A stretch of 28,816 nucleotides of DNA from an uncultured Eubacteriales bacterium (GCA_934401725.1 CAKRSS010000026.1:1-28816), one strand, 5' to 3'; counted from the stretch's first letter, positions 1-9,200 are shown. Translations and numbers: made by a program. Notes: generated from the sequence alone by a model not told the origin.

Positions 1-63
1 GCTACAGTCAAGAATTTTTGTGAAATATGACGGAAAAGATGCAAGCAAGTGTGCCACTCGGAC

Positions 64-131
64 ATTGCGCGGTGATGTCTTAAGGCTTCACTGCGCAATT
101 GCGCCATCGGAATTACGCGGTGAAGCCTTAA
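64..131. repeat. Three-arm palindromic intergenic repeat
   Basis: A 21-base arm at 80-100 pairs with 111-131 with two mismatches around a 10-base loop. A further arm at 64-74 can pair instead with 89-99 (10 of 11). The first and third arms share the core CGCGGTGA, so the middle arm has two possible partners. No T-run follows on either strand, so it is not an obvious terminator for murQ. It looks like an interspersed palindromic element. The rest of 1-177 shows nothing else I can name. Confidence 0.6.
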
Positions 132-177
132 CCAATTACGCATACGCGCATATGCCATAGCCCACACACCCCAGCGC

Positions 178-1005
178 TCACTCTACCCCCAGCTCCTTCA
201 GCGCCGGGACAACTCCGCCGTGGCGCTCGAGCAGCTCGGCGGCACGCTCGTGGGAGACTGAGCCGAGCTCCATAATAATCCGCGTCGCGCGCTCGCGCAG
301 TTTTTCGTTGGTCGGGCGGACGTTCACCATCAGATTGCCGCGGACAAGCCCCAGCCGTATCATCGTGCCGGTTGACAGCATGTTAAGTACCAGCTTCTGC
401 GCCGTTCCGGCTTTGAGGCGGGTCGAGCCGGAAATCACCTCGGAGCCGACGTAGGGCGCGATGATGACCCGGCAAAGCGGCGCCATGAGAGAATCCGGAT
501 TGCAGGTAATACCTATCGGAACTGCGCCGAGCTCTGTCGCGTGCTTGAGTGCGCCCAACACAAACGGTGCGCGCCCCGCTGCCGACAGACCGACAACCAC
601 GTCGCCCGCGGCGACGCCTCCTGCGTCTATCGCCTCGGCTCCCTTCTGCTCGCTGTCCTCAAAGCCCTCAGCCGCGCGGAACATGGCGTCCTCGCCGCCC
701 GCGATAATGCCGCGGACAAGCTCGTAATCCACGCCGAACGTCGGCGGGCACTCGGAGGCGTCGACGACGCCCAGCCGCCCGGACGTCCCGGCCCCGACGT
801 ATATCAGGTGTCCCCCGGCTCTGAGCCTGTCAGCGATTATGTCGACAGCCTCGGCGATCTGCGGCAGCTGCGTCCCGACGGCCTCGGCGACGTGCCTATC
901 CTCGTTGTTGATGACGCGCATCGCCTCGAGAGTCGACAGCTTGTCTATATTCCGGCTGTTGGGGTTACGCCCCTCGGTCTTCAGATTGTCGTAATTGTCA
1001 CGCAT
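178..1005 (-). CDS. murQ: N-acetylmuramic acid 6-phosphate etherase MurQ
   Basis: MurQ cleaves the D-lactyl ether of MurNAc-6-phosphate to give GlcNAc-6-phosphate and lactate, a cytoplasmic step of cell-wall recycling. The 275-residue protein is near the usual length of about 300. It has the N-terminal TEGRNPNSRNID signature (10-21), the SIS sugar-phosphate fold with GAGTSGRLGVVDASECPPTFG-type sequence (71-91) containing the expected catalytic Glu85, and the AAEGFED segment that carries the second acidic residue. A longer reading from 1035 is possible, but the ATG at 1005 has GGAGGG nine bases upstream and gives the family N terminus. It overlaps the end of the upstream glycerophosphodiesterase gene by 8 bases, so the two are probably translated together. 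No PTS permease for MurNAc and no MurR regulator lie beside it here. Confidence 0.95.
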   Translation of the reverse strand: MRDNYDNLKTEGRNPNSRNIDKLSTLEAMRVINNEDRHVAEAVGTQLPQIAEAVDIIADRLRAGGHLIYVGAGTSGRLGVVDASECPPTFGVDYELVRGIIAGGEDAMFRAAEGFEDSEQKGAEAIDAGGVAAGDVVVGLSAAGRAPFVLGALKHATELGAVPIGITCNPDSLMAPLCRVIIAPYVGSEVISGSTRLKAGTAQKLVLNMLSTGTMIRLGLVRGNLMVNVRPTNEKLRERATRIIMELGSVSHERAAELLERHGGVVPALKELGVE

Positions 1006-1828
1006 CGCGGTGTCCCTCCGGATCAAAACGTTCAAAAATGCTCTTGTATTTCTGCGATCTCATGCGCTCGTAAACCTCGCGGTTGCGCACCGTCCAGACG
1101 AACATCGGCAGCTTGTACATGCCGCGCATCATACGCAGCGGGAGAGCACCGAGAAACCGTCCGTCCGCGGCCACGAAGTCGGGGCGTGCGATAACGTTGG
1201 TCAGCATAGCGCCAAGCGCAAAGTTTGTCATGCAGCCGGTCGGGGCGTTCTTGAAAAAGTTGGTGTAAAGCACACCGCGCGCAACCTTCGGCTGGTGCTT
1301 GCGGAACCATCCGAGCAGGAACGGGTTGAACGACTCAACGCAGACCTTGCCGTCATAATGCCCGAGTATGCGCGAGAGCGCCTCGCACAGCGACGTGTCC
1401 GAGCTCTCGCCCTTGAGCTCGATGAGAATCGGCACGCGGCCGCGCACCGTGTCGAGCACGTCAGTCAGCAGCGGGAGCGTGTATTCCGTCCCGCCGAGAC
1501 GCCGCCATGTCAGCTCAGCGCCGCGCAGTGACGACAGCTTTACGTTCTCGCCGCACATGCGCTCGAGCGTGTAGTCGTGAAAGACAACGACGTCTCCGTC
1601 GCTCGACAGCTGAACGTCAAGCTCGATGCCGTAGCCGTGCTCGGCTGCGGCCGCGAAGGCGGGGATTGAATTTTCAGGCACGCCGTCGCCCCACAGGCCT
1701 CTGTGCGCGTAATCCACGTACAGCTTTTCCATTCCGGGGCGTTGCGACGCCCGCCGCGGTGCCGAAAGAACCAGATAAACAATGGCCAATGCAACAAGCA
1801 CCAGCACCGCAACAATAACTACTACCAT
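998..1828 (-). CDS. Membrane-anchored glycerophosphodiester phosphodiesterase
   Basis: The protein belongs to the GDPD family, which hydrolyses glycerophosphodiesters to glycerol-3-phosphate and an alcohol. Residues 1-22 form one hydrophobic helix, so the enzyme is probably tethered with its catalytic domain outside the membrane. The TIM-barrel motifs are intact: HRG (42-44), PENS with metal-binding Glu52, ELDVQ (69-73) and HD (84-85). A GTG start at 1861 would be possible, but the ATG at 1828 follows AGAAAGG at a fair distance and starts directly at the helix, so I prefer it. The stop overlaps murQ by 8 bases. With MurQ downstream, a role in wall teichoic acid or phospholipid-headgroup salvage is plausible, but that is inference. 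Confidence 0.88.
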   Translation of the reverse strand: MVVVIVAVLVLVALAIVYLVLSAPRRASQRPGMEKLYVDYAHRGLWGDGVPENSIPAFAAAAEHGYGIELDVQLSSDGDVVVFHDYTLERMCGENVKLSSLRGAELTWRRLGGTEYTLPLLTDVLDTVRGRVPILIELKGESSDTSLCEALSRILGHYDGKVCVESFNPFLLGWFRKHQPKVARGVLYTNFFKNAPTGCMTNFALGAMLTNVIARPDFVAADGRFLGALPLRMMRGMYKLPMFVWTVRNREVYERMRSQKYKSIFERFDPEGHRDA

Positions 1829-1881
1829 TAATTTTAACCTTTCTTGAACTGCGGGGCGCACAAATCAGCATCACGATTGCA

Positions 1882-1897
1882 AAAATGTGCACATTTT
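1882..1897. promoter_or_regulatory. 16-bp perfect palindrome, possible operator
   Basis: AAAATGTGCACATTTT is a perfect 16-base palindrome in the 118-base gap between the MFS gene and the glycerophosphodiesterase gene. I see no convincing -35/-10 pair beside it. It could be a repressor or catabolite-type site, or chance in an AT-rich gap. Confidence 0.3.
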
Positions 1898-1946
1898 AAG
1901 CGCGCAGCATTTCGAAATTGTGACCCGGCCGCGTGCCGCAGTCGCT

Positions 1947-3548
1947 TTATTGATCCATATCTCCGAGCGCCTCAAGACGGCTCTTGGGCGGTATCGGCCT
2001 TGAGTCGCCGTGGCGCACGAAGAGCATAGTGATGAAGGACGCAAACACAAACACGGTTGCATAGGGGAACAGAAGCGTCATGCGTATGTCGAGGAACAGA
2101 CCGCTGAGCACCGGCGTGACGGTCTGCGCGAGCATGCTCGCCGTGTAATAAAAGCCGGTGTATTTGCCGACGTTGCCACCGCGCGACAGCTCGACCACCA
2201 TAGGAAACGAGTTGACATTTATGGTCGCCCAACCGATTCCGGCGAGCGCGAACAGCACGTTCATGAGCAGCGTCGGGCTGTCCTGGCGCATGAATATCGC
2301 GCCGCCAAAGGCCAGCGTGAGTATCGCAACGCCCGCAAGTATGGTCTTCTTGCGCCCCAGCTTGGACGAAATTATTCCGACCGGCAGATAGGACACTATC
2401 GCCGCCGCCTGCGCGATTATAAGCGTCATGTTGTAGTCCTTGGCGAGCACGTTGCCGGCGTAAACCGAATATTTGCTCGTCACGGCGTTATACCCCATGT
2501 ACCACAGCACGACGGAGGCCAGTATCAGCAGAAGCGAGGTCAGCTCGCCGCGCGACAGCTTGCGGTCGCCCGCGTTCGCGCCGTCGTCGTCCGGCTCATC
2601 CTCGATGCCGAGACGGCGGCTCTCCTCATGCATCTCGCGCACCATGCGCGGCTCGTTGACAGTCACCATGAATGCCACGAGCGCGCCGATCATGACCGCC
2701 GCGATTATTGCAAAGAAGACAATGTAGCTCATCATGTCGTTGGCCACGTCACCGGTTTTGAGAACTATTCCGAGCACCAGCACAAGTATTCCGCCGAACG
2801 AACCCATCAGATTTATGACCGCGTTGGCCTTGGAGCGCAGCGGCTTGATGGTCACGTCGGGCATGAGCGCCACGGCGGGCGAGCGGAACACCGCCATCGA
2901 GACAAGCACCACCAGCAAAAGTCCCATGAAGAAAATGAGTATTGCCGGGCTCTTCACCGTCATGTCGTGCGCGACAGCCTGGCGCGCAGGGACGACGTAC
3001 TCGCTGTACAGCTCGTTTGTCACCCGATTGGGCTGACCGTTCTTGTCCGTCGACGCGACCTTTGGGGTGATGGTGGTGAACTCCTCTCGGGTGAAGCGCT
3101 CCTTAAGCACAAATTTCTCGCCGGACTTGGTCACAAGCTCGTAAAGAGTGCCGTCCTTATCCGTCTTTTTTTCGTAATTGTAATCATAGAGCGATTCGAG
3201 CGTCGCCACGTTGTCAGCATGCGCGTAGTCCGAGAGACGCGTCAGCTGCATGGAGTCCACGAAGGACAGCCCCACGAATGCGACCGCGGCGACGATGGTC
3301 CCGATAAGTATGAAGGGCGTGCGCCGTCCCATTTTGGAGCGGCACCGGTCGGACAGCGCGCCGAACAGCGGCAGCATAAACAGCGCGAGCACGTTGTCAA
3401 GCGCCATTATCGCGCCCGACAGCGTCTGCGACATGCCGAATTTGTCGGTAAGTATCTTGGGGATGATAGTGTCGTACGCCTGCCAGAAGGCACATATCAG
3501 AAAAAACGCGAAGCCGACACACAGTGTTTTCCGGTAATTCAGTTTCAT
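1947..3548 (-). CDS. MFS transporter, sugar/SLC45-like, with large extracytoplasmic loop
   Basis: This is a 533-residue polytopic membrane protein of the major facilitator superfamily. After TM2 comes the classic cytoplasmic loop GALSDRCRSKMGRRTPFI (63-80), the pattern seen in SLC45-like and glycoside transporters. About 12 helices can be drawn. Between TM3 and TM4 lies a hydrophilic stretch of about 100 residues (99-201), rich in charged residues, which should face outside and is unusual for the family. The ATG at 3548 has GAGGTGG upstream; a GTG at 3560 falls inside that ribosome site and is rejected. It sits 24 bases after the NUDIX gene and upstream of GDPD and MurQ, so it may bring in an amino sugar or disaccharide, but the substrate cannot be read from the sequence. 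Confidence 0.85.
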   Translation of the reverse strand: MKLNYRKTLCVGFAFFLICAFWQAYDTIIPKILTDKFGMSQTLSGAIMALDNVLALFMLPLFGALSDRCRSKMGRRTPFILIGTIVAAVAFVGLSFVDSMQLTRLSDYAHADNVATLESLYDYNYEKKTDKDGTLYELVTKSGEKFVLKERFTREEFTTITPKVASTDKNGQPNRVTNELYSEYVVPARQAVAHDMTVKSPAILIFFMGLLLVVLVSMAVFRSPAVALMPDVTIKPLRSKANAVINLMGSFGGILVLVLGIVLKTGDVANDMMSYIVFFAIIAAVMIGALVAFMVTVNEPRMVREMHEESRRLGIEDEPDDDGANAGDRKLSRGELTSLLLILASVVLWYMGYNAVTSKYSVYAGNVLAKDYNMTLIIAQAAAIVSYLPVGIISSKLGRKKTILAGVAILTLAFGGAIFMRQDSPTLLMNVLFALAGIGWATINVNSFPMVVELSRGGNVGKYTGFYYTASMLAQTVTPVLSGLFLDIRMTLLFPYATVFVFASFITMLFVRHGDSRPIPPKSRLEALGDMDQ

Positions 3549-3572
3549 TGTTGTTTCCACCTCGTCAAAGCG

Positions 3573-4130
3573 TCAGAGCACGCCTGCGTCGCGCAGACGC
3601 GCGGTTTTCAGAACGGCTATCTGGGTCTTGGCGTCCGGAACCTCGCCGCGCATCACCATATCTACGAGCTCGTCAAGCGGAATGGCACGGGTGCGGAGAA
3701 ATTCGTCGTCGTCGGGGTCGGTGTGATCCATCGTGAAGCCCTCGGCCACGTAAAGGTGAATGACCTCGTCGCATATCGCCACCGAAGGATAAAGCGCACC
3801 GAGCGAAATCATTCGGCCTCCGACGGCCCCCGTCTCCTCGCGCAGCTCGCGCCGCGCCGCCTCCTCGAGCGGCTCGCCGGGATCGTCCAGCTTGCCCGCC
3901 GGTATCTCAAGCATGACACAGGCATAGGGATAACGGTACTGCTCAACGCACAGCACCTCGCCCTTGTCCGTCAGCGGGACGATACCGACCGCCCCTATGT
4001 GCCGCACCACCTCACGTATGGTCTCGCGCCCGTCCGGCAGTCTGACCTCGTCGCGCCACAGGTGCACGACACGGCCGTCGTATATAAGCTCCCCGCGCAG
4101 TCGCTTCTCAGTAAGTTCAGCTTCGTTCAT
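3573..4130 (-). CDS. NUDIX hydrolase, ADP-ribose pyrophosphatase-like
   Basis: The 185-residue protein has the layout of ADP-ribose pyrophosphatases of the NudF type, which hydrolyse ADP-ribose to AMP and ribose-5-phosphate. An N-terminal beta domain (about 1-45) includes VRLPDG; the catalytic domain follows with VEQYRYP and EIPAGKLDDPGE, typical of ADPR-ases. The Nudix box spans about 79-102 and keeps the metal-binding RE..EE residues (Arg94, Glu95, Glu98, Glu99). The ATG at 4130 has GGAGGT six bases upstream. It is the first gene after the minus-strand promoter at 4162-4190 and lies 24 bases before the MFS gene. The exact substrate is inferred from family resemblance. Confidence 0.92.
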   Translation of the reverse strand: MNEAELTEKRLRGELIYDGRVVHLWRDEVRLPDGRETIREVVRHIGAVGIVPLTDKGEVLCVEQYRYPYACVMLEIPAGKLDDPGEPLEEAARRELREETGAVGGRMISLGALYPSVAICDEVIHLYVAEGFTMDHTDPDDDEFLRTRAIPLDELVDMVMRGEVPDAKTQIAVLKTARLRDAGVL

Positions 4131-4161
4131 TTTGCTACCTCCGGAATTTGCATTACAATAT

Positions 4162-4190
4162 AGTATACACCAAAATCCCCCTCATGTAAA
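4162..4190 (-). promoter_or_regulatory. Sigma-A type promoter for the NUDIX-MFS-GDPD-murQ operon
   Basis: On the minus strand TTTACA (4185-4190) and TATACT (4162-4167) are separated by 17 bases, 31 bases upstream of the NUDIX start. It is divergent from the promoter at 4232-4260. Confidence 0.75.
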
Positions 4191-4231
4191 GTAAACTTTG
4201 ACGATTGGCGCATATTTTTTTGTCCGCGGCT

Positions 4232-4260
4232 TGAAATCGGCGCGAAAATATTGTATACTT
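4232..4260 (+). promoter_or_regulatory. Sigma-A type promoter for tcdA operon
   Basis: TTGAAA (4232-4237) and TATACT (4255-4260) with a 17-base spacer, 35 bases before the tcdA start. Confidence 0.8.
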
Positions 4261-4295
4261 AGAGCATAAAACTCTACCAAAAAGGAATAACCGGT

Positions 4296-5018
4296 ATGGA
4301 AATAAAGACCGAGCTCTCGCGCACCGCCATGCTTCTCGGTGCTGACGCCGTCGAAAAGCTGACCGGCGCGCGCGTTGCGGTATTCGGACTTGGCGGCGTG
4401 GGCGGCGCGCTGTGCGAAGCGCTCGCGCGCGCCGGCGTCGGCGAGCTGATACTCATCGACGGCGACCGCATATCGCTCTCCAACATAAACCGCCAGATAA
4501 TCGCGCTTCACTCGACCGTGGGTCAGCTGAAAACCGAGGCCATGGCGCGCCGCGTCGCCGACATCAACCCCGACTGCCGCGTCACGATACACAGCATTTT
4601 CTACGGTGCGGACAACGCCGACACCGTGGATTTCAACGGTCTCGACTACGTCGCCGATGCCATCGACACCGTCACCTCAAAGCTGATAATCATACAGCGC
4701 GCGGCGGCAGCCGGAGTGCCCGTCATCTCGGCGATGGGGACCGGCAACAAGACCGACCCCTCGCGCCTCGTGCTGACCGACATCTCGAAAACCGACACCT
4801 GCCCGCTTGCGCGCGTCATGCGGCGCGAGCTGCGAGTGCGCGGGATAACGCACCTGCGGGTGCTGTTCTCGCGCGAAGAGCCCCGCACGCCGGACGGCCG
4901 CTATTGCGCCGACGGTGCGAACGCGCGGCGTCTGCCGCCCGGCACCATGGCACCGGTTCCCAACGTTGCCGGCATGATGATGGCCGGGGACATCATAAAG
5001 CACATCACAAACGCGTAA
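4296..5018 (+). CDS. tcdA: tRNA threonylcarbamoyladenosine dehydratase TcdA (ThiF/E1-like)
   Basis: TcdA uses ATP to convert t6A37 in ANN-decoding tRNAs to its cyclic form ct6A. The 240-residue protein is a single E1-like adenylation domain. It shows the nucleotide-binding GLGGVGG (31-37), the acidic end of strand 2 with IDGD (54-57), and SNINRQ (62-67), all diagnostic of the TcdA/YgdL branch. ADAIDTVTSK and SAMGTGNKTDP match the family further along. AAAGG lies upstream of the ATG. It is the first gene of a plus-strand group with rnhA (24-base gap) and a P-loop gene. MoeB and ThiF are the alternatives; absence of paired Cys zinc motifs and of nearby sulfur-carrier genes argues against them. 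Confidence 0.93.
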   Translation: MEIKTELSRTAMLLGADAVEKLTGARVAVFGLGGVGGALCEALARAGVGELILIDGDRISLSNINRQIIALHSTVGQLKTEAMARRVADINPDCRVTIHSIFYGADNADTVDFNGLDYVADAIDTVTSKLIIIQRAAAAGVPVISAMGTGNKTDPSRLVLTDISKTDTCPLARVMRRELRVRGITHLRVLFSREEPRTPDGRYCADGANARRLPPGTMAPVPNVAGMMMAGDIIKHITNA

Positions 5019-5042
5019 TTCAGAATCAAAGGAGACATCATT

Positions 5043-5483
5043 TTGCTTCACGTTGATATATATACCGACGGCGCCTGTCGCGGAAATCCCGGCCCCGGAG
5101 GCTGGGGCGCGGTGCTGGTCTACGGTGGAAAAGAAAAGGAGCTGTCCGGCGGCGAGCCCTCGACGACCAACAACCGCATGGAGCTCAGCTCAGCCATTGC
5201 CGCGCTCTCAGCGCTTAAATATCCCTGCCAGGTCACACTGACCTCCGACTCGAAGTACCTCACCGACGCCATAAACCAAAACTGGCTCACGGGCTGGCAA
5301 AAGCGTGGTTGGCGCAAGGCGGACAAGTCCCCCGTGCTCAACGTCGACCTGTGGCAAAAGCTGGCCGCCCTGCTCGAGGTTCACGATGTGACCTTCGTCT
5401 GGGTCAAGGGTCACGCCGGGCACCCCTATAACGAGCGCTGCGACGCCCTCGCCACCGCCTTCGCCGACAGCTTCAAAGGCTGA
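5043..5483 (+). CDS. rnhA: Ribonuclease HI
   Basis: RNase HI cuts the RNA strand of RNA-DNA hybrids such as R-loops and Okazaki primers. The 146-residue protein aligns over its full length with the E. coli type: DIYTDGACRGNPGPGGWG near the N terminus, then TTNNRMEL, TSDSKY, the basic handle region WLTGWQKRGWRKADKSPV, and VKGHAGHPYNERCD. The four catalytic acids are Asp9, Glu47, Asp69 and Asp134, and the helper His124 is present. The start is a TTG at 5043, chosen because AAAGGAG lies eight bases upstream and the family N terminus starts there; no ATG fits. It follows tcdA by 24 bases. Confidence 0.97.
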   Translation: MLHVDIYTDGACRGNPGPGGWGAVLVYGGKEKELSGGEPSTTNNRMELSSAIAALSALKYPCQVTLTSDSKYLTDAINQNWLTGWQKRGWRKADKSPVLNVDLWQKLAALLEVHDVTFVWVKGHAGHPYNERCDALATAFADSFKG

Positions 5484-5522
5484 CAACGCCCCCCGAAAAA
5501 CGACACCGAAAAGGAGCCACGC

Positions 5523-6014
5523 ATGAAGAAAGTCATAGTCATAGGCAGTCCCGGCAGCGGCAAGAGCACGTTTGCCCGCGCGCTCCGCGACGTCACCGGT
5601 CTCCCGCTTTTCCATCTCGACATGCTCGGCTGGAACGCCGACAAAACCACCGTCCCGCGCGAGATTTTTGACGAGCGGCTTGCCGCCGTCCTTGCGCGCG
5701 ACGAGTGGATAATCGACGGCAACTACACCCGCACAATCGAGCCGCGCCTGTGCGCCTGCGACACCGTGTTTTTGCTCGACTACCCCGTCGGGCTGTGCCT
5801 TGACGGAGTAGCGGCGCGGCGCGGCAAGCCGCGCGCCGACATGCCGTGGGTCGAGGAGGACGTCGACGAAGAATTTCTCGACTTCATCCGCACCTTCCCT
5901 ACCGAGCGCCTGCCGCGCATAAAGACACTGCTCGCCGCCCACCCCGAGCTTTCCGTCGTGATATTCACCTCGCGCGAGCAGTCCGGGGAGTATCTGCAGA
6001 GATTGGCGGAATAA
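5523..6014 (+). CDS. P-loop nucleotide kinase-like protein (topology-modulation FlaR-like)
   Basis: A 163-residue P-loop NTPase with Walker A GSPGSGKS (8-15) right at the N terminus, followed by LPLFHLDMLGWN and DEWIIDGNYTRT, the pattern of proteins annotated as topology-modulation or adenylate-kinase-like in Bacillota. DTVFLLDYP matches the Walker-B-like strand. The C-terminal half (RRGKPRADMPWVEEDVDEEFLDFI) matches the family but its real substrate is unknown. AAGGAG lies upstream of the ATG. It is 39 bases after rnhA and probably the last gene of the tcdA operon, with a bidirectional terminator at 6175-6210 beyond a short repeat. Confidence 0.82.
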   Translation: MKKVIVIGSPGSGKSTFARALRDVTGLPLFHLDMLGWNADKTTVPREIFDERLAAVLARDEWIIDGNYTRTIEPRLCACDTVFLLDYPVGLCLDGVAARRGKPRADMPWVEEDVDEEFLDFIRTFPTERLPRIKTLLAAHPELSVVIFTSREQSGEYLQRLAE

Positions 6015-6029
6015 GGAGATAAGGCCGCA

Positions 6030-6113
6030 AAATCAGCGGTTTCCTTTCTCCAAAATAAGCGCTGCCTCCGAGAAATCAGCGGCTTCCCTTCTCCAAAATG
6101 AGTGCTGCCGCCA
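6030..6113 (+). repeat. Two tandem copies of a ~41-bp interspersed repeat
   Basis: Copies start at 6030 and 6073 (period 43). Both hold AATCAGCGG, then TTCTCCAAAAT, then GCTGCC, with a few substitutions. They lie between two converging operons and are probably non-coding. Confidence 0.65.
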
Positions 6114-6174
6114 CAATAGTCGCCGCGTTCTTCTCAAGAACTCACCGCGCTCTTCAAATGACATCTCAAAACCA

Positions 6175-6210
6175 ATGTCCCCGACCGCTTTGCGGTCGGG
6201 GACATCTTTT
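6175..6210. terminator. Bidirectional intrinsic terminator between converging operons
   Basis: A perfect 12-bp stem (6177-6188 with 6192-6203, loop TTT), extended by two A-T pairs, is followed by CTTTTATTTT on plus and GGTTTTGAG on minus. It can end both the tcdA operon and the MoxR-DUF58-transglutaminase operon. Confidence 0.8.
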
Positions 6211-6228
6211 ATTTTGGCCTGTGTCGGC

Positions 6229-9200
6229 TCAAACCAGCTTCTTGACGAAGTGATAATACAGCCGTTTGCCCGCGCTGAGGCGGCGCGCTGCGGCACCGCG
6301 CATTCTCTTGCAGAAGACGGCAACCTCGCGCAGCTGGTCGTCGCTCATGCCGTTGCCGAATTCCTCGGCGGCAATGGCGTCGAATATCGCGGCGAAATCA
6401 GTGTCGCTGACAAGAGACGGCGGAGTGCCGGCATCCTCCGCATGTGCGGTGGGAACGCGTCCGAATATCCAGAGGTATTCCTCCTCGAGTCGGCGCGCGT
6501 AGTCGGCGCTGAACTCGCCCGCCCTGGGCGCTGAGCCGTAGGCGGCAAGCAGAGACGTAAGCCAGTTTATTATGCTGTGAGCCGTTTCGCGGCGGCGCGC
6601 CGGGTCGTCAAGACCTGCGGCCGCATCGTCGACCAGCTTCATGCGCGCCCGCTCGGCCTTCTTGGCGCGGCGGTCGGAGAGCAGCACAAGCAGCACCACA
6701 AGCGCCGCTGCAAGCAGTCCGACAGCGATATTGCGCACCGTCGCGTTGATGTTTTTGAGCGCTTCGATCCTCGTGTCAAGGTCGGTGAGCGGCGTGATGA
6801 CGTCATCGGTAAGCATGGTATCGAGCACGCGCAGGTTGGTCTCGAGCGTGCTCGGATTGTAGCCCTCGACGTCCTTGTTGGCCTGATATTCACTGTCAAG
6901 CGCCGTCCACTGCTCGCGTACGGCGCTGACCTTCTCGGAAATAGCGTCGAGCTCTTGCCGGAGCGTGCCGCCGCCGATCAGAAATCTGAGGTCGTCACTG
7001 AGCGTCTCGACAAGTCCCTCGGCCGTAACGAGGCTGCCGGACACGCTGTCAAGCAGGTTTTGCGTTTCGTCCTCTTCGTCGGTGTCGTACCACGGGCGCG
7101 TTGTAGTGCCGCCCTGCGAGCCGCCGCGCTGAACGTACATATCGTCATAGTAGACGGGCGTTGCCTCGTACTGAACCCAGCCTACGCCGTCGTACCACAC
7201 CTCGACCCATGCGTGCGCATTGTAGTCGCGCACGGTGGCGGTGTAGCGCCCGACTGCGTCCGAGGCGTAGCTGCGCACAAAATCGCAGGCGACGTAGCCC
7301 TCGACGTATCTCGCGGGCACGCCCGCCGCACGCATCATCAGCGCCAGCGCCGACGCGTACTGAGTGCAGTATCCCTCATGCGTCACCGAGAGGAAGTTGT
7401 CGACGCCGTCGAGATCAGGGTCGGTCGCGGCGGTGGGGGTCAGGGTGTAGGTGAAGTTTTCCTTGAAGTAGTCGACGATCTCCATGACCAGCCTGTGGCG
7501 CGCCTCGTAGGTGTCGGCGCTCTCGGAGTGGCGTCCGGCGGCCGCCTCGACCAGCTTATAGCCGTTCTTATCGGCGTGCTCGGCGTCGTATGCCGCGGCG
7601 ATGTCCCGCAGTGTATTGCGCACAACCTCGCTGGTGCTGCGATAGGGCGTCGAATACGTTTCATATACGAAATTCTCGTAGAGATACTGCCAGTAGTAGG
7701 CGTAGGCGAGCGCGTTTTTCTGCTCGGTCGTCATGAGCACGCGGTAGCGCGTGCAGAGGTCGATGCCGGGAGGCGCAAACGCCAGCGTGTAGGTCGTGAC
7801 CTCGCCGGTCTCCTCGTCCATCATGGTAAATTCGGTCAGCTTGGTTATTCTGTAATTCACCATCTTGCCCGTGACGGTGTTGTACTTATACTCGACGCGT
7901 CCGCGCGGGTAATCGACGGTGATGAACACTGTGTTCGACTCGTCGCCGGGCTCTATGGCCACAAGATTCTCCGAATATTCCGGGAACAGCGCCCCGACGA
8001 TGTCGTCAAGCGAGGCATTGCGGCCGTTAGCGCGGCGCGACGCGTACTTCTCTATCTGCTCATACGCGTCGTTATAGCCCGCGTTAAACTGCGAGATAAG
8101 ATCCGCAACGTTGCGGTACCAGTCTCTCGTGCGCATGAGCGTGACGTAGGCGACCGACGCGTAGGCGTGCTCGGCCATAAACCTGCGCCCGGTGTAAATG
8201 CCGTCAAAGTAGTCGACGAAGGTGGTGTCGGTGTCCTCCTCCGAGGTGCCGTACTTATAAAGTCCGTGCGACGTCGCGCGCGCGGCCTTGACCACGTCGT
8301 CAACGCGGTAGAACGACGGCATATAGACGAGCGCGTCGTCCGTCTTCTCGCGCCTGACGTTGACCTGCATGGCGACGAAGCCGTATTTCAGCTTGCTGAG
8401 GCTGGAGCTCGTAAAGTCCTTCGGCTCGACGACGGACTCGTCCATTATCGAGTAGAACAGATTGAAAAGTATCTCGTTCGGGTCGAGCGTCGTGCCGTAG
8501 AGCTTGCGGTAGGCGTCGAGGGCGTCGTCCGAGCAGGCGTTCCATGCGCCGTTTGAATATGAAGTGCCTATCCACCCGCGCATATAGACGTTGGCTGCGT
8601 ACTGCGACTCTACCGTCATCAGCTTTCGACCGGTGTAGTAGCGCGGCGCGGCATCGGTCGTGCGGGGGGTGAAGTTATCCTTATTGTTCTGGTAGCCCAG
8701 CTCGTCGAGGATGGGGTCGTCGCCCATAAGCAGCGCCGTGACGTACTCGCGGTAGTACTCCATCTTCTTGTCGATGGCCTCGATGGTTGTGAAGCTGCCC
8801 GCCACCGTCAGCGCGGGAAGCAGCAGAATCAGCATCGCCATCACGAAGGCTCCGACCGCCGCAAATCCTCCCTGCGCACGGCGCGAGGTGGCAACGTTAC
8901 GGTCGTAGTTTATCGCGCGGCGCAGCGCAGCGTCCGCTTCCCTGCGCCGGAGCTTTTCCTCGGGGGTCAGCGTTTTGCGCTTGTCTGCCGACCGTTTGCG
9001 CGCCTTGGCCGGCGCGCCGAAATAGCTGTCAAGCTCTTCCTCGACGGTCGGGAGCGTTTTGTCCTTTTTGTGCTGACGGCGCGCCGCGCGCTCCTCACGG
9101 CGACGGCGAATGCGCTCACGCTTGGCCGCCTCGGGCGTCAGCATGCCGTCGGGCAGCGGAGGACGTTCGTCGTCCGCAAAAAGCACGGTGTCGCTGTCGT

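Noticed and set aside
2010..4163. 717-codon open frame on plus, antisense to the MFS and NUDIX genes
   Set aside because: Both sense genes are clear family members with ribosome sites; the antisense frame is His/Arg-rich, lacks domains and is a product of GC-rich codon use.
6033..6323. 96-codon minus frame downstream of the transglutaminase gene
   Set aside because: It runs across the terminator and interspersed repeats and has no start signal.
6577..8556. 659-codon open frame on plus within the transglutaminase gene
   Set aside because: Arg/Val-rich shadow of a clear gene, no ribosome site and no domain.
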